A DNA stretch of 61,851 nucleotides from NCBI RefSeq assembly GCF_009725235.1, contig NZ_WJFC01000065.1, positions 1 through 61,851 of the forward strand, in the 5' to 3' direction. This DNA is from Scytonema sp. UIC 10036 (GTDB lineage: Bacteria; Cyanobacteriota; Cyanobacteriia; Cyanobacteriales; Nostocaceae). The position numbers were made by a program, and so were the translations under genes. The notes below the pieces were generated by a model. It did no database searches, was not told the origin of the DNA, and saw only the letters and a program-made list of their open reading frames with translations. This document shows, piece after piece, positions 1 to 10,600 of the stretch. Each line of letters opens with the position of its first letter. The first letter of the stretch is position 1.

Positions 1-52
1 AAACCCAACAAATGTCTGTAAATGTTGGGTTTCGTTCCTCAACCCAACCTAC
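1..52. repeat. Palindromic AACCCAAC repeat, likely terminator of the HAD gene
   Basis: Bases 1-31 form a hairpin with arms AAACCCAACA and TGTTGGGTTT, and the second arm can also pair with AACCCAAC near 40-48. The unit lies just past the stop of the reverse-strand HAD gene, so it can end that transcript. Related units occur at 38334-38366 and 41356-41430, and a degraded reversed one lies near 5260-5305. This is a common type of cyanobacterial dispersed repeat. Confidence 0.6.
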
Positions 53-78
53 AAAAATTATTATATAAAAATTAAAAT

Positions 79-750
79 TTAGTATTTTCCTTTCATTTCA
101 AACAAGCTTTGTAATAGTTGAAAGTTTAAATTTGAATAAGCTGTCACAATTAAATCAGCATTTGATAAATTCTGCTTATTATGCTCTAAGCCTGAAAAAG
201 CCACACATTTCATCCCGGCTTTTTTAGCGGCTTTTACACCATTTTCAGAATCTTCAATAACAACGCAACGGTTTGGATTGACATTGAGTTTTTCAGCCGC
301 TAATAAAAAAATATCAGGTTCTGGTTTGTCTCGCTCAACATCCTCACCAGAAATGGTGACACGAAACTTAGTTTCCATACTGAATCGTTCTACAATTGTA
401 TTGATACGTACTCTTGAAGCAGAAGATGCGATCGCTAAAGGAACTTCAAATTTTAAAAGTTCCTCAATCAAAGCTTCAACGCCTTCAATAAGAGCAAGAG
501 TTGGATTATTTTTAAGTTCGTCTGAAAAAGCGTACTTTTCTTTGAATACATACTCCTCTACTGGCTGAGTTAAGTTAAATTCACGGACAAGATAAGCCCA
601 GAATGCATGACTAGTACAACCTCTAAACTGTTCTAAGATACTTTCCGTTAACTCAAAACCAAGAGAACGACAAGACTTTATCAAAAAAACATCCATTAGT
701 GGTTCAGTATCCAACAGGGTACCATCCATATCAAAAATTACAGCGTCCAT
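79..750 (-). CDS. HAD-family hydrolase, beta-phosphoglucomutase/phosphatase-like
   Basis: This is a cytoplasmic HAD-superfamily phosphatase or phosphomutase with a cap domain between motifs I and II. Visible motifs are DMDGTLLDTEP at the N-terminus (nucleophile and general-acid aspartates), ASSAS in the middle (motif II), DKPEPDIF (motif III lysine) and VIEDSENGVKAAKKAG (motif IV acidic pair). The length, about 223 residues, is normal for the subfamily. I take the ATG at 750, because the longer frame from a GTG at 777 adds nine residues before the first strand of the fold. The substrate cannot be told from sequence. A reversed, corrupted copy of this gene lies at about 4630-5230. Confidence 0.85.
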   Translation of the reverse strand: MDAVIFDMDGTLLDTEPLMDVFLIKSCRSLGFELTESILEQFRGCTSHAFWAYLVREFNLTQPVEEYVFKEKYAFSDELKNNPTLALIEGVEALIEELLKFEVPLAIASSASRVRINTIVERFSMETKFRVTISGEDVERDKPEPDIFLLAAEKLNVNPNRCVVIEDSENGVKAAKKAGMKCVAFSGLEHNKQNLSNADLIVTAYSNLNFQLLQSLFEMKGKY

Positions 751-781
751 ACTTCTCAAATACCTACAAATCTTCACACCA

Positions 782-832
782 CCTCGTTCCCAGGCTCAGC
801 CTGGGAATGCCTTACTAGAGGCTCCGCCTCAC
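782..832. repeat. CGTTCCCAGGC-type dispersed palindromic repeat, copy A
   Basis: CTCGTTCCCAGGCTCAGCC is followed by TGGGAATGCC and AGGCTCCGCCTC. The core TTCCCAGGC-TCA-GCCTGGGAA is a near-perfect hairpin. This is a short copy of the family also present at 12071-12177, 15617-15692, 29738-29855 and 42666-42770. It sits between two reverse-strand genes and could act as a terminator. Confidence 0.75.
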
Positions 833-833
833 T

Positions 834-1583
834 TTACCATCCTTGATCGGTGGGTCGGATCAGAATTTCGTTAACGCTAACTCGTGGCGGTTGAGTCACA
901 GCATAAACGATCGCCGCAGCAACATCTTCACTTTCTAAAGGAGTAATTGATTTACGCCGTTCTTCGCTGCGTTGTTTCGCTATTGGATCGGTAATAAAAT
1001 CGTTAATTTCCGTATTTACCATACCGGGTCCAACGATGGTAACACGGATATTGTCTTTGTGGACTTCTTGGCGCAAAGCTTCTGAAAAGGCATTTACACC
1101 CCATTTACTAACATTATATGCCCCAATTCCTGCTCGTACTGTTCGACCAGCCACTGATGAGATATTGACAACATGACCAGTACCTTGTGCCTTGAATATG
1201 GGTAGAGCAGCATGAGTAACGTACATTAATCCTAAGACATTAATGTCAAACATCCGCCGCCAATCTGCGGTATTAGCACCACCAATATCTCCAACAAGTG
1301 CAACACCCGCATTGTTGACTAAAATGTCTATTCGACCAAGTTCTGCATGAGTTTTATGTACTATATCTCTTGCCTGTGTTTCATCAGCGACATCAGCAAC
1401 AATCAGCAAAGCTTTACCGCCATTGCTTTCAATACGTTCTGCTACCGCTTTTAACCGTTCGGCACGCCTTGCTGCGATTGCCACTTGTGCGCCTTCAAAA
1501 GCCAAAGCAATAGCAGTGGCTTCACCTATTCCTGCTGATGCACCAGTCACAATTGCTACTTTTCCTTCTAATTTACCTGCCAT
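834..1583 (-). CDS. SDR-family oxidoreductase (classical short-chain dehydrogenase)
   Basis: A 249-residue classical short-chain dehydrogenase/reductase. The NAD(P)-binding TGASAGIG motif is near residues 14-21. NNAG follows near residue 90, an active-site serine lies in the NISSVAG segment, and YNVSK near residue 155 gives the catalytic Tyr and Lys. The AARR segment after the second strand suggests NADP preference, which is an inference. The start is fixed by a strong AAAGGAG ribosome site about 7 bases upstream of ATG. The alcohol or ketone substrate is unknown. The 5' end of this gene and its leader are repeated, reversed and with errors, at about 3400-3520. Confidence 0.88.
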   Translation of the reverse strand: MAGKLEGKVAIVTGASAGIGEATAIALAFEGAQVAIAARRAERLKAVAERIESNGGKALLIVADVADETQARDIVHKTHAELGRIDILVNNAGVALVGDIGGANTADWRRMFDINVLGLMYVTHAALPIFKAQGTGHVVNISSVAGRTVRAGIGAYNVSKWGVNAFSEALRQEVHKDNIRVTIVGPGMVNTEINDFITDPIAKQRSEERRKSITPLESEDVAAAIVYAVTQPPRVSVNEILIRPTDQGW

Positions 1584-3469
1584 AATTCAACTCCTTTTAA
1601 CTAACGTAAAGATGTAGTCCGCCAATTTTCAGCCCCCACAATAGTTAAATTTACGCTTGTGAATAGTTTATATACGTAACATTATGTTGCTATATTGGCC
1701 CTCCACTCAAAGACACAATTACAAACACAATAACTATTCTCTCTCCCCTATCCCCTACCTCCTACCCCCTATCTCATAACGAACCGCACCTCTGAGTTTC
1801 CTTGCAAGCTTTGTACTTGGGAGCCACTTTCTTGAGCAAATAATCTCATTGACTTTTCGGACATCTTCGTTAAGGCATATCCGGGTATATGCATCTTAAC
1901 CAATGTCTGAACCTTGTGTGTTCTTTGTGATTGTAATTATGTGGAGTTGGTTTGCTGAACAGTCAGGAAACGAACAATGTAATTGAGCCCCATAGGCAAA
2001 TCCGGTAAATCTTTAGGCGGTTCATAGGGAATACCCCCTGGCGTTGTGCAGCAGATATTAGGCAGTTTTTCCCTAACGCTAAAAAGCAATTGGGTGCTTC
2101 AGCAACGCTTTGGCTTGATTTCTGCGTCGTTTGCCACATCTCATTCGACATCGTCGAGTTATTTCCGAGAGGACTGCATGTCAGGATCGCGAACATCTCG
2201 GAGTCCGAACCCGCGCCGAGCAGCAGCATTTCTAGAGGAGCTCAGTGTTTCGGGAGGTGTTATTAGATTTCTCCTGTATCTCCGCACCGTGTCAGTAGAG
2301 TTGGGACCCATCAGATATGAAAGCATCCTAACAGAGAAGTGGAGGATCAAGGATCTGCGACATGTATCCAACAAAATTATGAAATTCTCGCTCTGCGCGA
2401 GGAGCAGATGAGCATCAAGTCTGGGGACGTTTGACTCAATATATAAATCATTAAGGATGAGACGATTTCCTCTTAGCAGAACATTCAGGAGAATGAGACA
2501 GATGGGAATCCCATGTGTCACATGAGGATGAATGTTAAGATAAGAGGAAGTCGTCTCATCCTTAATGATATATATATAGAGTGAATGGTCCCCAGACTTG
2601 ATGCTCAACTGCTCCACGCGCAGAGATAGAATTTCATAATTTTGTTGGATAGATGTCGCGGATGCGGGTTGCGCCACTTCTGTGTTAGGATGCTTTCAGA
2701 GGTGGTGACTCCCAAGTATACTGACACGGAGCGGAGATACAGAAGAAATCTAATAAGTGTTTGGCAAGGTTTGAGCTAGTATAGAAATGCTGCTGCTCAG
2801 CGCGGGTTCGGACTCCGAGATGTTCGCGAGCCTGGTATGCAGTCGTCGCGGAAAGAACTCGACGATGTCGAATGAGATGTGGCAAACGACGCAGAAAGCA
2901 AGCCAAAGCGTTGCTGAAGCATACAATTGGTTGAGTTAGAGATAGGGAAGAACTGCCTAATATCTGCTGCACAACGCCATAGGGGTATTCCCTATGAACC
3001 ACCTAAAGATTGACACCGGACTGGCCTATGGGGCTCAATTACATTGTCCGTTTGCTGACTGTTCAGCAGAGTAAGTCCACATATTGGTTAGTTGTCACAA
3101 AGAGCATGTGTGAGAAGGTTCAGAGATTGGTGGAAGATGCATATACCAGGGATATGAATACTTAACGAAGATGTCCGAAAGTGGTCAATGAGATTCTTTG
3201 CTCAAGAAGTGTGGCTCCGGAAAAGTAGAATGCTTGCAAGGAAACTCAGGGGTGTGGTTCGTTATGAGAGGGAGGGAGTAGGAGGCGAGGGGATCGCGGG
3301 GAGAGAGAATAGTAGGATTGTGTTTGTATAAAAGTCTTTGAGTGGAGGGACAATATAGCAACATAATGTTACGTTATAAACTATTCACAAGCTAAATTTA
3401 ACTATTTGTGGGGGCTGAAAAATTGCGGCCTACATCTTTCGTTAGTTAAAAGGAGTATGAATTTGGCAG

Positions 3470-3640
3470 GTAAATTAGAAGGAAAAAGTAGCATTGTGAC
3501 TGGTGCACTAGCGTAGGTGACCAGCTGCATATTGACTTTCGGCCTTTGAGAAGCGCGCACCAAGTTCAAATACGGTTAGCAAAGGGCGTGCCGAAGGGTT
3601 GAAGCGGTAGCAGAACGATTGCGAAGCATGTGGGGTAGAA
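3470..3640 (+). pseudogene. Corrupted reversed copy of the SDR gene start
   Basis: The segment GGCAGGTAAATTAGAAGGAA matches codons 2-8 of the SDR gene at 834-1583. The following GTGACTGGTGCA matches its TGA motif, and GGCGTGCCGAA near 3587 matches the AARRAER region. The ATG start is lost, one A is inserted in the GGAAAA run, and frames break within 20 codons. The match fades further along. It is a relic or artefact inside the giant inverted repeat. Confidence 0.7.
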
Positions 3641-4629
3641 AGGCTGTCACGATAGTGAGAAGTATGCCGATAATACTGTGAGATTAGAGGAAGCATGGCT
3701 AAGATATGATGCACAGCTAACACATGCACGTCACGTCGGTACGACAGAATGGTGAATTAACTTGTTAGGGAGTGGCTTGTGGAGAAATCGTTGCGTAGAT
3801 CTTCTCGCACCAATTTGGGCTGAGTATCATGGTTTGTGTGGATCACACTCAATGATGGTTAGTCTTAGAGGTGTGTACAGTAGACTAGGCTGCATGCCGA
3901 CCATGCGGCGCGTGACGAAGAAGAACGGTAATTCGTAATATTAATGATAAGATGGGCTAAGGACGACGGACTATAATTAGGGAACACGGAGATTCGGGGG
4001 CGCGTTGGAAAAAGGGATGCTGTCTGAGTGGCTGCAAGATTGATAGAGCCATTGAGAGAAGCGCATCACTTTGCGTTTAGGTAAATTAGCGTAAATGCCG
4101 GTATGATTCGAGGTAGTAGGTACGCAAAGAAAAGTACGTGATAGGAACAATAGTCGGTGACCAGCCGGTCTGCAAAGTACCATGCTGGAGATTCCTGTAT
4201 TATAGAGTGGAAAGGTCCGACGGGAATTATGTAATTAACCGGAGATCCGCAATACATCACACCACGCGCAACGCACGCCGTCTATCTCTGATATAGAAGT
4301 AGCGCAACATCTATTGCTGAGTGAGAAGGATAGGTCTTAATATATATGTAAGGGAGGTGTGACTCGCGCGCACGAGTTACGGTCGGAAATGTCGTAGATG
4401 AAGAGATATGCGTTAGGATAGAGTAGACAAGTGAGGATGCTTGGGTAAGGCGATCGTAGAGAGCTGGGAGGCAACGGAGAATGTTAGAGTTGTAGAGTTT
4501 GATGATGAGTGAGGAGATTATATGAGTCGTATAGCTTCTAAAATGGTGGTTGAGCAGGCGAACGGGGACGGAAATGTCGTGTGAAAGCAATGGATGGAGA
4601 TTGGGACTGTTGGATACTGACCACTAATG

Positions 4630-5010
4630 ATGTTTTTGAATAAAGGCTTGTGTTCTCTTGGTTTTGAGTTAACGAAGTAATTCGAACAGTTTAGAGGTTG
4701 TACTAGTCATGCATTCTGGCTTATCTTGTCCGTGATTTAACTTAACTCAGCCAGTAGAGGAGTATGTATTCAAAGAAAAGTCGCTTTTTCAGACGAACTT
4801 AAAATAATAATCTTGCTCTTATTGAAGGCGTGAAGCTTGATTGAGGAACTTTTAAAATTTTGAAGTTCTTTAGCGACGTCGCAACGATAGGGTTCAAGAG
4901 CACGTCACAATAAAAGGAGAAATGTTATATACGCTGTGTAACGTTCACATGTGTTATTATGTCGTGAGGATGAGGAGCGAGTCGCAAAGAAACCTGATAT
5001 TTTTTATTAG
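4630..5010 (+). pseudogene. Corrupted reversed copy of the HAD hydrolase gene
   Basis: Blocks such as GTTCTCTTGGTTTTGAGTTA, TAGAGGTTGTACTAGTCATG and CAGCCAGTAGAGGAGTATGT match the sense strand of the HAD gene at 79-750. They are separated by one-base losses, for example GTGAATTT becoming GTGATTT and AAGTACGC becoming AAGTCGC. No open frame spans the region. These errors are typical of raw single-molecule reads. Confidence 0.7.
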
Positions 5011-5310
5011 CGCTGAAAAAATTCGACCAGGCCGTTGCGTGTGTGTGGCTAGATTTGAAGATAGATAGAAGAGCCGATAGGAGAGGGTGTGTTTGTGGGG
5101 CTTTATCGGGTTTGAGCATACGTAAGCAGAATTTACACAATGCGTCGGGTTAATTGTGATAGTAGCCAAATTTAAACTTTAACTTTACAACATTTTTGTT
5201 TAAGAAGAAAGGAAATACTAAAATTTTGTTTTATATAATAATTTTATAGGTTGGTTTGAGGAGACGAAACCCAACATCTTAATGTAGACATTTTGGGTTT
5301 CGTTCGGTTC

Positions 5311-5556
5311 ATAGCGAACGACCGGGTGCTAAGTTGCCTGAGGCTAACGATGGATCGATATATTTTCAATCGGGTGCGGGATCAAGGGTGTTGGGGAATG
5401 TGTAAGTCAATTCCTAAGAATGTATTGCTGTGTTTGGGTCGCAAACCAAGAGAAAAAGCTCAGCGCACTCAAGACTGCGGTGATCGCTCGGAATATCTTT
5501 CTGTGGAGGAAATGAACTCTTTTGTGTGGGAAATTCGAGTTACTGGATGAGAGTTG
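5311..5556. other. Unassigned stretch after the inverted-repeat junction
   Basis: Normal-looking sequence resumes at about 5311. A forward frame of 85 codons (5293-5550) is open, but it starts inside the repeat and resembles no family I recognise. The reading LPEANDGSIYFQSGAGSR in another frame looks protein-like, so this may be a gene fragment with a frameshift. Confidence 0.3.
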
Positions 5557-5949
5557 CTACGACACTCGTAATATAGAGCTAAGTCGTTGGGTTAATGTCA
5601 CTAGCTGGAAGGAGTAATCCCAGCGCATAATTTCTTGCGTAATGGGTCGTTTTTGCAAGTCATCTAAAAAATGCGTCAAGAACAAAACCATCCAGTCAGC
5701 CAGCGATTCGGCATCGACATCTGTTACATTTCCAACTAATTCTTCAACTGTAATCCAATAGTTACCTTCCTTACCAAAGGTTTGTAGCAGGGAGGGGAGG
5801 TTCTCAAAATATCGATAAATCAAGACTTTATCAACCCCAGCTTCACGGGCGATCGCATTCACCCCCAATTGCTTAAAGCCTGATTCTGCCAAGAGTTTAC
5901 CAACTGCTGCCAGAATTCTTGCCTTTGTTTCTTCTTTATCTCGAGCCAT
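5557..5949 (-). CDS. TetR-family transcriptional regulator, C-terminally short
   Basis: Residues 5-55 form a TetR N-terminal helix-turn-helix: ARILAAVGKLLAESG, then VNAIAREAGVDKVLIYRYF, with the usual Y-x-YF end of the recognition helix. The ligand-binding half begins normally but stops at 130 residues, about 60 short of the usual 190-200, so the gene may be truncated by whatever lies before 5556. It is divergent from the thioesterase gene at 6023, and two inverted repeats between them (5969-5984, 5996-6011) are likely its operators. Regulation of itself and the thioesterase is an inference. Confidence 0.8.
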   Translation of the reverse strand: MARDKEETKARILAAVGKLLAESGFKQLGVNAIAREAGVDKVLIYRYFENLPSLLQTFGKEGNYWITVEELVGNVTDVDAESLADWMVLFLTHFLDDLQKRPITQEIMRWDYSFQLVTLTQRLSSILRVS

Positions 5950-5968
5950 GAATCGTTCTCATCTACTT

Positions 5969-6011
5969 GTCACTATCTGGTGACTATGGTACATTGTCAC
6001 TAAGTAGTGAC
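5969..6011. promoter_or_regulatory. Tandem palindromic operators for the TetR regulator
   Basis: GTCACTATCTGGTGAC (5969-5984) and GTCACTAAGTAGTGAC (5996-6011) are the same 16-bp palindrome. The second has perfect 7-bp arms and the first has one mismatch. They begin 27 bases apart in the 73-base gap between a TetR gene and a divergent thioesterase gene, the classic position for TetR autoregulation. Confidence 0.75.
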
Positions 6012-6022
6012 TTTAAAGATTC

Positions 6023-6478
6023 ATGATGAAAAAGATTTTTTTTGAATTAGATGTGTATCCTTTCCACATTGATTTCATGGGACACGTGAACAACATTGTC
6101 TATATTCAGTGGATGGAAATTGGGCGGACAAAACTGCTCGAAGCCGTTGGGATGCCAATACAAGCAATCTCTCAGCAAGGGTTTGTTCCGGTGCTAGTTC
6201 AAACCAATATCACCTATAAATCGCCGCTTTATTTAGGCGATCGCGTGGGGGTGGAAATGTGGATTTCTGAACTAAAAAACGCATCTGCTATTATGCAGTT
6301 CCACTTTTATAAAGAACAGGAAACGCTAGCTGCACAGGGTTGGCAAAAAGGATTGTTTGTAGACAGAGAAACAATGCGTCCAAAACGCTTGTATCCAGAG
6401 GAGCGCTCTTTGTTCACACCCTACGTGCATTCAACAATGGAAACGCAATCTGCTAATTCTTTAATTGGCGTATCGTAA
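6023..6478 (+). CDS. Acyl-CoA thioesterase, 4HBT hot-dog family
   Basis: A 151-residue single-domain hot-dog fold thioesterase. FELDVYPFHIDFMGHVNNIVYIQWMEIGR near residues 6-34 holds the family's D-x-x-GHVNN-x-x-Y signature, with the catalytic Asp. The rest, including LVQTNITYKSPLYLGDRV, fits the strand pattern of 4-hydroxybenzoyl-CoA thioesterases. It would hydrolyse an acyl-CoA in the cytoplasm; the acyl group is unknown. Two adjacent ATG codons (6023 and 6026) could start it. It is divergent from a TetR gene with paired operators between them, so it is probably the regulator's target. Confidence 0.85.
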   Translation: MMKKIFFELDVYPFHIDFMGHVNNIVYIQWMEIGRTKLLEAVGMPIQAISQQGFVPVLVQTNITYKSPLYLGDRVGVEMWISELKNASAIMQFHFYKEQETLAAQGWQKGLFVDRETMRPKRLYPEERSLFTPYVHSTMETQSANSLIGVS

Positions 6479-6587
6479 CAAACATCTACGCCAATGCGGT
6501 ATGTAATTATTTGTATCAGCTTTTATGTACTTATAGCAGTTACATTGCACTTATGCAGCTAATAGACAGTCAATTTGAGGAAACCTA

Positions 6588-7013
6588 ATGATGACTCTTG
6601 AAGGTATGTCTCGGAAGTTGTTGAAAATTCTACTCATTGCCAGCATTATTTCCACAGGCACCCATTTTACTGACAATTATCTCTTTATTGAAGAATATCC
6701 CCAACCAGATTGGATTACTGCCCCTTCAATATATCAATCATGGCTCATTCTTACAGCAGTGGGAATTACTGGGTACTGGTTGTACAAATACCGAAAGTTT
6801 TGGTTTGCTTATGGCTGTCTCTTCATTTACTCATTCACGGGTTTATCAAGCTTGGGACATTACCTGTATGGTACTTGGTCACAGTTCTCGGCAAAGATGC
6901 ATCTCTTGATATGGACTGATGGGTTAAGTGGTTTGGCTATCTTGGCATTTACTTGCTGGTCACTTACTCCTCAGCATTTATCCTCAAACAGTGGCGAGAA
7001 GAATTTAGCTTGA
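6588..7013 (+). CDS. Small four-helix integral membrane protein, unknown function
   Basis: A 141-residue protein with about four hydrophobic segments: LLKILLIASIISTG, SWLILTAVGITGYWLYKY, FWFAYGCLFIYSFTGLSSLG and LLIWTDGLSGLAILAFTC. A GAGGAA ribosome site stands about 8 bases before ATG 6588. Conserved-looking polar pairs (HFTDNY, GHYLYG, HLLIW) lie at helix ends, which recalls small inner-membrane sensor or quinone-type proteins, but I do not recognise the family. It lies downstream of the thioesterase by 109 bases and may share its transcript. Confidence 0.6.
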   Translation: MMTLEGMSRKLLKILLIASIISTGTHFTDNYLFIEEYPQPDWITAPSIYQSWLILTAVGITGYWLYKYRKFWFAYGCLFIYSFTGLSSLGHYLYGTWSQFSAKMHLLIWTDGLSGLAILAFTCWSLTPQHLSSNSGEKNLA

Positions 7014-7030
7014 CCGATACTACCCAATCT

Positions 7031-7129
7031 TATACCAATTTGAACAAAGAATGCGACAGATAGTTGGTTGAAATCAAGTCTAAGCATGACTTTCTCAATC
7101 CAAAATCTAAAATCTAAAATCCAAAATGG
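7031..7129 (+). repeat. 99-bp dispersed repeat, copy 1
   Basis: This stretch matches 49314-49412 over 99 bases with about two differences. It begins TATACCAATTTGAACAAAG and ends with three tandem CAAAATCTAA-like units before AAAATGG. Here it lies in non-coding DNA, while the other copy runs into the start codon of a CadD-like gene. Confidence 0.9.
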
Positions 7130-7615
7130 TATTAGATTGATTTAACGCTCAAGGGAGAAATATTGTGGTTGCTCTATAAGGCTCTCTCTGATTTTGTTAC
7201 GTTTCCGATGCCAGCAATTTGGCAAAAATTCAGGAAAAATATTAATACTTTAGCACGTTGACGTTGATAGCTTCAATATCCTTGCAATATCCCCAACTTG
7301 TTTAAAAAGTCGGGGATTTATGTAGTTTAAAAGTTGTAATATGTTTTTTCTATAAAGCTCGGTATTTACATCCTGTTTATACCAATTTTTTATGTTTTCC
7401 TAACTAGAAGTACTGAATTACTGAAAACAACAGATGATTACACTGATACCGTGCTCGTAGCCTAAAGTTCAGTTCAGAGTGGATGTTAGATAACCTGAAA
7501 GAGGGCAGATATATTTGTTTCCCCATGTTTACCGTGCAAAAAAACTTGTAAAAAAGTCTATTAATGACGGCAAAAGTGAGTCCTGTTGTGGTGTTACCTG
7601 TATTTCTAACAACTT
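7130..7615. other. Long leader of the DUF4347 gene; one hairpin repeat
   Basis: This 486-base gap has no credible gene. At 7289-7317 ATCCCCAACTT pairs imperfectly with AAGTCGGGGAT, a remnant of a common cyanobacterial hairpin repeat. The rest is AT-rich and presumably holds the promoter of the large surface protein. Confidence 0.5.
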
Positions 7616-7651
7616 TTGGATGTCAACGTAATACTGTTTTATAAAGCAGAG

Positions 7652-10600
7652 ATGAAGATTACTAACATTCTTTTTGTCGATCCATCTGTAAATCACTACG
7701 AAGTTTTACTGAGAAGTGTTCTAGCAAGAATCAAAACCATCGTTCTTGACCGGGATCGAGATGGAGTAGCACAAATTACCCAGGTACTGTCTCAACATAG
7801 CGAGGTAGAAAATGTCCACATTGTTTCTCATGGCTCTTCAGGAACGCTTTATTTGGGCAACAGCGAACTTAGTCTCAGTACTTTGAAACTTTATGCCCCT
7901 CAACTCAAAAATTGGTTTTCTCCCGATTCCGCCGTCCCTTTTTCTCAATCTCCTTCTCTTTATCTTTATGGCTGTCATGTAGCGGCTGGTGATGCAGGCA
8001 CAGAATTCATCACCAAGCTACATCTTCTCACCGGAGCAAATGTAGCTGCCACCGCTAATTTGACTGGCAACGCTGTTTTGGGTGGTGATTGGAACTTAGA
8101 AGTTAGTATTGGCAGCATTTCAAATCAACAACTGGCATTCACTCCTGAGGTGATGGCAGCATATCCATCTGTACTCGTTGCTCCTACCCTCAATAACACC
8201 GCCAATGTCATCCTGAATTCAATCAATAACAATGTTGCTCAACCAGTAGGGGGGTTAGTTGGTACGCCAATTTTCAACTTAGTGGAACTTGGTCGTAACG
8301 TTATTGACCCAGATAGCGGTACTACAGGGATTGCCATTACGAATGCTAATACGACTAGTGGGAATTTATTTTACACTATCGATAATGGTACTACTTGGAC
8401 ACCCTTGGGATCTGTGTCTGACAACAATGCCCTTTTGCTAGCATCAAATGCCAGTACTCGCATTTACTTGCAACCTAATCCCAATTCCAGTGGCATCATC
8501 GATAATTTATTTACCTTTCGTGCTTGGGACTTAACAAGTGGTACGAACGGCGGCACTGCAGACACCACTACCAACGGTGACGCCACTGCTTTTAGTCGTG
8601 AGATAGATGTTGCAGCGATCGTTGTAAATGCTGTTAACAATGCTCCTATTCTCAGTAACACGAACGTCACTCTAGTTCCGGTTAACGAAGACGAAGATCC
8701 AAGTCAATCTAGAGAACCAGTTGGTACACTCGTTTCTAACTTAGTTAGCCTTGGTATTAACGTTACCGATCCAGATAACAATGCAGTTACAGGTATTGCT
8801 GTTACAGATACTGACATCACCAACGGCACTTGGTTTTATAGTATTGATAATGGTAATAGTTGGGAAAACATAGGGCTTGTATCGAATACGGACGCTCGTA
8901 TGTTAGCTGCCGACGGTGGTACGCGTATTTATTTCCGACCCAACCCCAACTTTAATGGGTCTGTTAACCCTGCTCTAACCTTCCGTGCATGGGATCAAAC
9001 AAACACTCCTATCGATCAAAGTATCAATGGCAGGATTGCAAACACCACCATTAGTGGTAACCCCACGGCCTTTAGCAGCACGACTGCTAATGCTGTGATT
9101 ACTGTTAATGCTGTTAATGATGCTCCTACCCTCACTCCAGCCCAATTTACTTTTTCTGCCATTAACAACAATATAGGTGTACCTATAGGAGCAGTTGGTA
9201 CTCCTGTTTCCTCCTTAGTCCGTCTTAATGAAAACGTTACCGATCCAGACGCTAATGCAGTTACAGGTATTGCCATTGTCAATGCCGATAATACCAATGG
9301 CAGGTGGTTCTACAGTTCTGATAACGGCAGTAACTGGATACCTTTAGGATTGGTATCTGACAATAACGCTCGTCTATTGGCAGCTAATGCTAGTAACCGC
9401 CTTTACTTTCTGCCAAATGCAGGCTTTAACGGCACTATTGACAATGTACTAACCTTCCGTGCTTGGGATCAAACCAATGGTACTAATGGTGGCAGTGCAA
9501 ATATAACAGAACCTAACGTTGATATCACCACTAGTGCTTTCAGTAGTGATTTTAACACTGCAACAATTACCGTTAATGCTGGTAATACTGCTCCTGTTCT
9601 CAGCGATACTACTCTCTCCTTAAGTATTGATGAAAATCCAAGTCCACCTAAAGAAGCAGTTGGAACTCTTGTTTCTTCTTTAGTTGCCATCGGTAGTAAT
9701 GTTACAGACCCAGATCTTAATGCGGTAACAGGTGTTGCGATCGCAGGTGCAAACACAGTTAATGGAAATTGGTTCTACAGCACGAATAATGGTAATACCT
9801 GGATACCTTTAGGGGCTGTATCTAACACTAACGTTCGCTTACTAGCTGCTGATGGAATCACCCGCCTTTACTTCCAGTCCAACCCCAACTTTAACGGCGT
9901 TATTAACGATGCATTAACGATTCATGCTTGGGACCAATCCAGTGGTACTAACGGCGAAACAGCGATCGCTAATATTACTGGTGGTACCACTGCCTTTAGC
10001 AGTACAACTGACACTATAGCGATCGCTGTTAACGGTGTTAATGATGCTCCTATCCTGCTAGATACTAATGTCACTCTCGGTGCCGTTAGTCAAAATGTAG
10101 GCTCACCTGTGGGAGCAGTTGGAACTCTTGTTTCCTCCTTAGTCACACTTGGTGTTAATGGTAATGTCACCGATTCAGACAGCAGCGTAACAGGTATTGC
10201 CATTACAGGTGCTAATACAACTAACGGTAGTTTTTTCTACAGTATCGACAACGGTACTAACTGGACACCCTTAGGTGTTGTTTCTGAGACAAATGCTCGT
10301 TTGATAGCAGCCGACTCCAACACGCGCCTTTACTTTCAGCCCAATGCCAATTTCACTGGTACTATTGATAGTGCCTTGACCTTCCGTGCTTGGGATCAAA
10401 GCACTGGCACCAACGGTGGTACTGCGAACACTACTATCAACGGCAGCCGAACAGCTTTTAGCAGTGCGACTGACACTGCTGCAATTACCGTTAATGGTAT
10501 CAATAATGCCCCTATCCTGAGTGACCTTAGCGTGACTCTTACCTCCGTTAATCAAAACGCAGGCACACCTACAGGGGCAGTTGGTACTCTCGTTGCTTCC

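Larger units (their letters stand above)
2509..5310. repeat. Corrupted reversed copy of bases 1-2508 (giant inverted repeat arm)
   Basis: Read backwards, this stretch reproduces bases 1-2508. Examples are the central pair near 2451-2463/2553-2565, the SDR leader and start at about 3380-3520, the HAD coding region at about 4640-5000, and the opening palindrome at about 5200-5300. The copy carries many single-base deletions and insertions, often in short homopolymers, plus substitutions, so no reading frame survives. Stretches near 3560-4620 and 4900-5150 are so altered that only islands align. No intact gene is present. It is probably an assembly artefact from a fold-back long read; a decayed duplication is the alternative. 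Confidence 0.8.

Noticed and set aside
2159..5169. Several reverse frames of 60-170 codons between 2159 and 5169
   Set aside because: They lie in the corrupted arm of the giant inverted repeat, show no domains, and are frames opened by base errors.
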